DNA of 64,000 bases from JAVWJP01 sp036638975 (lineage in GTDB: Bacteria; Bacillota; Clostridia; Oscillospirales; Ruminococcaceae). The stretch's first letter is position 1, and each line of letters begins with the position of its first letter. The stretch is taken from positions 186,001 to 250,000 of the forward strand of contig JAVWJP010000001.1 of assembly GCA_036638975.1 (NCBI GenBank). Reading direction: 5' to 3'. The notes under the pieces were generated by a model. The model was given only the letters and a program-made list of their open reading frames with translations, was not told where the DNA came from and ran no database searches. The translations under genes were made by a program, and so were the position numbers. This document shows positions 60,237-64,000 of this stretch, in pieces.

Positions 60237-62858
60237 TTATATAAGCATATTTTTAAGGTCATAAAGCATACTGATAGCTTCTATCGGCGTTAAGGTATCT
60301 ACATCTATGTTAGATAGCTTTGTTATTACGGGGTTTTCTGTAAGCGGTAAAAGGCTTGTTTGTCCGTAATCATCGTTTTTGTTTAAAGGCAGCTCGCTTA
60401 TGCGGCGTGCTTCGCTTGTTATGGGGTTTCCTGCTTCAAGTGAAAGCAATATTTCATGCGCGCGTTTTATAATACTCTCTGGGATACCGGCAAGCTTTGA
60501 AACCTCGATGCCGTAGCTGTCATCTGCCCCGCCACGCACAATTCGCCGTAAAAATGTTATGTCATCGCCACGTTTTTTAACTGCTATATTGTAATTTTTA
60601 ACATTAAAAAGGCTTTCTTCAAGCTCTGTTAATTCGTGATAATGCGTTGCAAAAAGCGTTTTTGCCCCACACTTTTTCTTTTCGGCAATATGCTCTATAA
60701 CTGCTCGCGCAATGCTCATACCGTCAAATGTAGAGGTTCCTCTGCCTATTTCATCTAATATAAGTAAGCTTTTTGAGCTTGAGTCGCGAAGTATTTGTGC
60801 CACTTCATTCATTTCTACCATAAAAGTAGATTGTCCTGAGGTCAAATCATCAGAAGCACCGACTCTTGTAAATATACCGTCCACTATACCTATTTTTGCA
60901 TTGGACGCGGGGACGAAAGAGCCTATTTGTGCCATTAAAACGATAAGCGCAACCTGCCGCATATATGTAGATTTACCCGCCATATTTGGACCTGTAATTA
61001 TATTAATCTGGTTGTCTGTTCCATTAAGATAAGAATCGTTTGCAACAAAAGGGACACCTGCAAGAAGTGCTTCTACAACTGGGTGTCTGCCGTCCTTTAT
61101 AACGATTTCGTCAGATGAAGTTATTGATGGGCGTGTATAACCGCGGAGTGATGCCGTTTCGGCAAATGAGGCATATACATCAAGGCGCGCTATAGCACTT
61201 GCCGATTGTTGTGCGCGCGGTAACTGCGATGCAACAAAAAGACGCAGCTCCTCAAAAAGCTGTTGCTCTAGCTTTATTATTTTTTCGTTGGCTGTAAGTA
61301 TTTTTTCTTCCAGCTGCTTTAGTTCCTCTGTTATAAAGCGCTCGCAATTTGCAAGAGTTTGCTTTCGTATATAATTTTCGGGTATGCTGTCATAATTTGA
61401 ACGTGTGATTTCTATATAATAACCAAAAACACGGTTATACCCTATTTTTAGTTTGTTTATTCCTGTTTTTTGCCGCTCATCGGCTTCTATTTTTGCCAAA
61501 TATTCTTTAGTATTGTAGATGATATCACGAAGACCGTCCAGCTCATCGCTGCGGTCTGCTTCAATTACTCCTCCATCTTTTACTGTAACCGGAGGTTCTT
61601 CTTTAATTGTACGATGAATTTCATAACAAATATCGTCTAAGGTATCAAGGTCGTTAAAGACAGAGCTAATATATGCAGAAGTAAAGCTTTGCACAGATGC
61701 CTTAAGCTTTGGGAGCTTTAGGGCGGTAAACTCCAGTGCTTTTAAATCTCGCGGAGTACAGTTGCCAAAAACGACCTTAGTCATAAGCCGTTCTATGTCA
61801 AAAATCCCTGAAAGAAGCGACGTTATTTCGCTGCGTTCTATACTGTTTTTGTAAAGCTCGTCAACAGCATTAAGCCGTTTTTCTATAACAGTTGGGTTTA
61901 TAAGAGGCTGCTCTAAGTATGTGCGCAAAAGGCGTTTGCCCATTGCTGTTTTTGTTTTGTCCAGCACCCATAAAAGCGAGCCTTTTTTTTCGCCTGTCCT
62001 CATGGTTTCGGTAAGCTCTAGGTTTTTTCGCGAAGTAACAGAGAGGTTCATATACTGCTTATCGTTATAATAGTCTATACTTAAAAGCCGTTCTAGCCCA
62101 ACTTTTTGTGTTTCTGCAAGATAAGACAGCAGTATTGATACAGAACAGGTACAATGTGGCTTGTCATTAAGCTGTAAAGCTTCTAAGCTTTCCACATTAA
62201 AATGAGATTTTATAATTTCATCTGCGTTTTGCCTTATTGTTTCATTATCGTCTGCCATATTCGCCGAACAATTTAGTTTATTTTTAATAAAATCGCTTGC
62301 TTTTTTATAATCTAAAAAGCTTTGACTGAATATAATTTCCTTTGGAGAAAACCTGCCAAGTTCATTTATTAGATGCTGCTCTGCATCACGCCCTAAATAT
62401 TGTGTGGCTTTTATTTCTCCTGTAGAAATATCTGTAAAGCATACACCAAAACCAACGGTGTCGCAAAAAACACCTGCGATAAAATTATTTGTGCCCTCGT
62501 CCAGCATACTGGTTTCTACTATTGTTCCGGGTGTAATTACTCTTACAACTTCTCGTGTAACAAGCCCTTTTGCAAGGGCGGGGTCCTCCATTTGCTCGCA
62601 TATAGCTACTTTGTAGCCTTTTTTTATAAGACGCGCTATGTAACCCTCGGCACTGTGGTAAGGGACACCGCACATGGGTGCACGTTCCTCAAGACCGCAA
62701 TCGCGACCGGTTAGAGTTAGCTCAAGTTCTTTACTTGCAAGTAAAGCATCATCAAAAAACATCTCATAAAAATCGCCCAGTCGGAAGAATAAAATATGGT
62801 CTTTATGTTGATTTTTTATGTCTGTATATTGTTTTAACATTGGTGAAGTCTTTGACAA
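60237..62858 (-). CDS. mutS: DNA mismatch repair protein MutS
   Basis: The mismatch-binding N-terminal domain has F-F-R-L-G-D-F-Y-E-M-F, the Phe-x-Glu wedge. Connector, lever and clamp regions follow, then the ATPase with Walker A G-P-N-M-A-G-K-S-T-Y and D-E-I-G-R-G-T-S-T-F-D-G. Length is 873 residues. The start is TTG 62858 behind AGGAGGA; an ATG seven codons later is a less likely alternative. Confidence 0.96.
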   Translation of the reverse strand: MSKTSPMLKQYTDIKNQHKDHILFFRLGDFYEMFFDDALLASKELELTLTGRDCGLEERAPMCGVPYHSAEGYIARLIKKGYKVAICEQMEDPALAKGLVTREVVRVITPGTIVETSMLDEGTNNFIAGVFCDTVGFGVCFTDISTGEIKATQYLGRDAEQHLINELGRFSPKEIIFSQSFLDYKKASDFIKNKLNCSANMADDNETIRQNADEIIKSHFNVESLEALQLNDKPHCTCSVSILLSYLAETQKVGLERLLSIDYYNDKQYMNLSVTSRKNLELTETMRTGEKKGSLLWVLDKTKTAMGKRLLRTYLEQPLINPTVIEKRLNAVDELYKNSIERSEITSLLSGIFDIERLMTKVVFGNCTPRDLKALEFTALKLPKLKASVQSFTSAYISSVFNDLDTLDDICYEIHRTIKEEPPVTVKDGGVIEADRSDELDGLRDIIYNTKEYLAKIEADERQKTGINKLKIGYNRVFGYYIEITRSNYDSIPENYIRKQTLANCERFITEELKQLEEKILTANEKIIKLEQQLFEELRLFVASQLPRAQQSASAIARLDVYASFAETASLRGYTRPSITSSDEIVIKDGRHPVVEALLAGVPFVANDSYLNGTDNQINIITGPNMAGKSTYMRQVALIVLMAQIGSFVPASNAKIGIVDGIFTRVGASDDLTSGQSTFMVEMNEVAQILRDSSSKSLLILDEIGRGTSTFDGMSIARAVIEHIAEKKKCGAKTLFATHYHELTELEESLFNVKNYNIAVKKRGDDITFLRRIVRGGADDSYGIEVSKLAGIPESIIKRAHEILLSLEAGNPITSEARRISELPLNKNDDYGQTSLLPLTENPVITKLSNIDVDTLTPIEAISMLYDLKNMLI

Positions 62859-62893
62859 ATTTTATTCCTCCTTGGGCATTTTTAGATATATTC

Positions 62894-63298
62894 CTAGTGA
62901 CAGCCTCCGCAAGAATCGCAGCTGCCGCTACAAGCATCTGCCTGTTCAACGGTCATAGGGTCATCTCCGTTGATGCTGGCAGTCAATATTTGGTTTACAA
63001 AGCTCATCATTTCATCAACATCTTTTTTGCTTTCATTAAAAGCTATCATACTGGTGTTTCCCATTACGGTATCATAAAGTGCTTTAAGCTCGCGGTCGAG
63101 TTCTTCAAGCTTTGTTTGGTCCGGTGCTTCATCGCTTACTGCATTACTTAGTGCTAATCGCTTAAGATTAAAATTTCCTATCATATCTTGCAGCTCTTTG
63201 TCATTATCAGCTGCTGTTTTTACATCGTTAAAATGTACATAACGCTCATCGTTTTGTATAGCTGCGCCAAGCTCTCGTGCAAGTGTAATTACGTCCAT
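62894..63298 (-). CDS. YlbF/YmcA-family protein with C-terminal Cys motif
   Basis: This 134-residue all-helical protein is of the Com_YlbF family (I-T-L-A-R-E-L-G onward, F-N-L-K-R-L-A-L). It has a C-terminal cysteine set reading C-S-G-S-C-D-S-C-G-G-C-H. In Bacillus the relatives YlbF and YmcA form, with YaaT, an iron-sulfur complex affecting RNA processing, competence, biofilm and sporulation. There ymcA also lies between miaB and mutS, which favours that function here. The Cys tail could bind an iron-sulfur cluster; this is inference. Confidence 0.85.
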   Translation of the reverse strand: MDVITLARELGAAIQNDERYVHFNDVKTAADNDKELQDMIGNFNLKRLALSNAVSDEAPDQTKLEELDRELKALYDTVMGNTSMIAFNESKKDVDEMMSFVNQILTASINGDDPMTVEQADACSGSCDSCGGCH

Positions 63299-63385
63299 AA
63301 TAAAATTCCTTTCATTTGCGCGTTTTTTTATTTATATTCCCGTCATGCCTCGCGCAGCAACACTACGGTTATAGGGAACAAAATA

Positions 63386-64000
63386 TTATATGACTTCGCC
63401 TATTACTGCCCAGCTTAATGCTTCTGTTATTTTTACATTCACGAATGTTCCAAGCAGTTCTTTTGGTGCTTTAAAATCTACAATTGCATTTGTTGATGTG
63501 CGCCCTGTTAAGTAGCCCTCACCTGTTCTGCCCTCACCTTGTGCTAAAACTCTAAAGCTTTGCCCTACAAGAGCTGCATTATGTTTACGGCTTATTTTGT
63601 TTTGAGCCGCTTGAACTTCAGAAAACCAGAGGCTCTTTTCTTTTTCTTTTGCGGTGTCAGACATAAGCGCCGCCTTAGTGCCCTCTCGCTTAGAATAAAT
63701 AAATGTAAACAGGGTGTCATATTCAACTTCTTTTATAAGACTTATAGTTTCTAAAATATCGTCATGGGTTTCACCCGGAAAACCTATAATAATATCGCTT
63801 GTAAAAGAAATTCCTTGTACTTTATTTTTGGCGTATTGCACAAGATTTAAATATTCTTCTCGTGTATAATGACGGTTCATAAGCTTTAAAATGCGATTGC
63901 TACCGCTTTGGACAGGCAAATGAATATGTTTGCAAAGCTTGTCGCACTCGGCTATTGTGTCTATAAGCTCATGTGTACAATCTTTTGGGTGGCTTGTCAT
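63386..64000 (-). CDS. miaB: tRNA-2-methylthio-N6-dimethylallyladenosine synthase, C-terminal part (cut by window edge)
   Basis: The frame is open at the right edge, and the Met at 64000 lies inside the protein. Visible are the end of the radical-SAM domain (H-L-P-V-Q-S-G-S-N-R-I-L, then Y-T-R-E-E-Y, F-T-S-D-I-I-I-G-F-P-G-E-T) and the C-terminal TRAM domain (Y-L-T-G-R-T onward). The N-terminal cluster domain and the CxxxCxxC motif lie outside. MiaB adds the methylthio group to the i6A37 made by MiaA, encoded 5 kb away in the same block. Confidence 0.93.
   Translation of the reverse strand: MTSHPKDCTHELIDTIAECDKLCKHIHLPVQSGSNRILKLMNRHYTREEYLNLVQYAKNKVQGISFTSDIIIGFPGETHDDILETISLIKEVEYDTLFTFIYSKREGTKAALMSDTAKEKEKSLWFSEVQAAQNKISRKHNAALVGQSFRVLAQGEGRTGEGYLTGRTSTNAIVDFKAPKELLGTFVNVKITEALSWAVIGEVI

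Overview
The window comes from the chromosome of a Gram-positive, endospore-forming member of the Clostridia. A place among the Oscillospirales/Ruminococcaceae-like groups is my guess. The evidence is the FtsEX/EnvC, SepF-DivIVA and MutSL-MiaA-Hfq blocks in clostridial order, a SpoIVFA/SpoIVFB-like pair, a CwlD-type amidase, T-box control of an ABC importer, many TTG/GTG starts behind strong purine-rich ribosome sites, and fermentative enzymes such as NfnAB. Both ends cut a gene: a lipoprotein at the left edge and miaB at the right edge.

Layout. 1-4944: two cell-surface proteins, a GHL10-type lipoprotein and a large membrane-anchored amidase with Ig-like tails. 5097-7372: nfnAB. 7524-9009: SpoIVFA/SpoIVFB-like pair. 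9006-12601 (minus): an ECF sigma factor with its RsgI-like anti-sigma, plus an orphan second RsgI-like protein; both RsgI proteins end in long in-frame tandem repeats. 12860-15689: a DUF4830-like protein, an rRNA pseudouridine synthase and a PucR-type regulator. 15750-20896: ftsE, ftsX, a PcsB/EnvC-like M23 protein, an S41 protease homologue that has lost its catalytic Ser and Lys, and an unknown protein. 21019-23933: greA, lysS and a free-standing PTS enzyme I N-terminal half. 23981-27022 (minus): trpZ-trpY-trpX importer under a tryptophan T-box. 27042-30543 (minus): aroC-aroA-aroB with an attenuator-like leader. 30660-35092: ABC-F protein, AI-2E family protein and metY. 35149-36930 (minus): siroheme/ferredoxin reductase and an EEP nuclease-fold protein. 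37211-39974: unknown membrane protein, ComEA-like protein and CAP protein. 40410-40830: four tRNAs (Val, Asp, Phe, Gly). 41020-46656: cwlD, radA, MacA/MacB-like pair without an ATPase, and a XerS-like recombinase preceded by an 11-6-11 palindrome. 46714-50799 (minus): split transketolase, HAD phosphatase, rluD, lspA. 50878-58312 (minus): ileS, divIVA, sepF, yggS, HlyD-like protein, hfq, miaA. 58323-64000 (minus): mutL, mutS, ylbF/ymcA-like gene, miaB.

Themes. Envelope remodelling, division and sporulation dominate (FtsEX-M23, SepF/DivIVA, three amidase or M23 proteins, SpoIVF pair, CwlD). Aromatic amino acid supply forms one regulated block: tryptophan uptake under a T-box beside the shikimate genes. 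Sulfide assimilation is suggested by metY next to a sulfite-reductase-like protein. The points most worth a second look are the candidate dif-like site in front of the lone Xer recombinase, the catalytically dead CtpB homologue in the same window as its possible SpoIVFA/B targets, the lone EI N-domain, the repeat-tailed RsgI pair, and several leader RNAs that could hide ribosome sites or terminate early.
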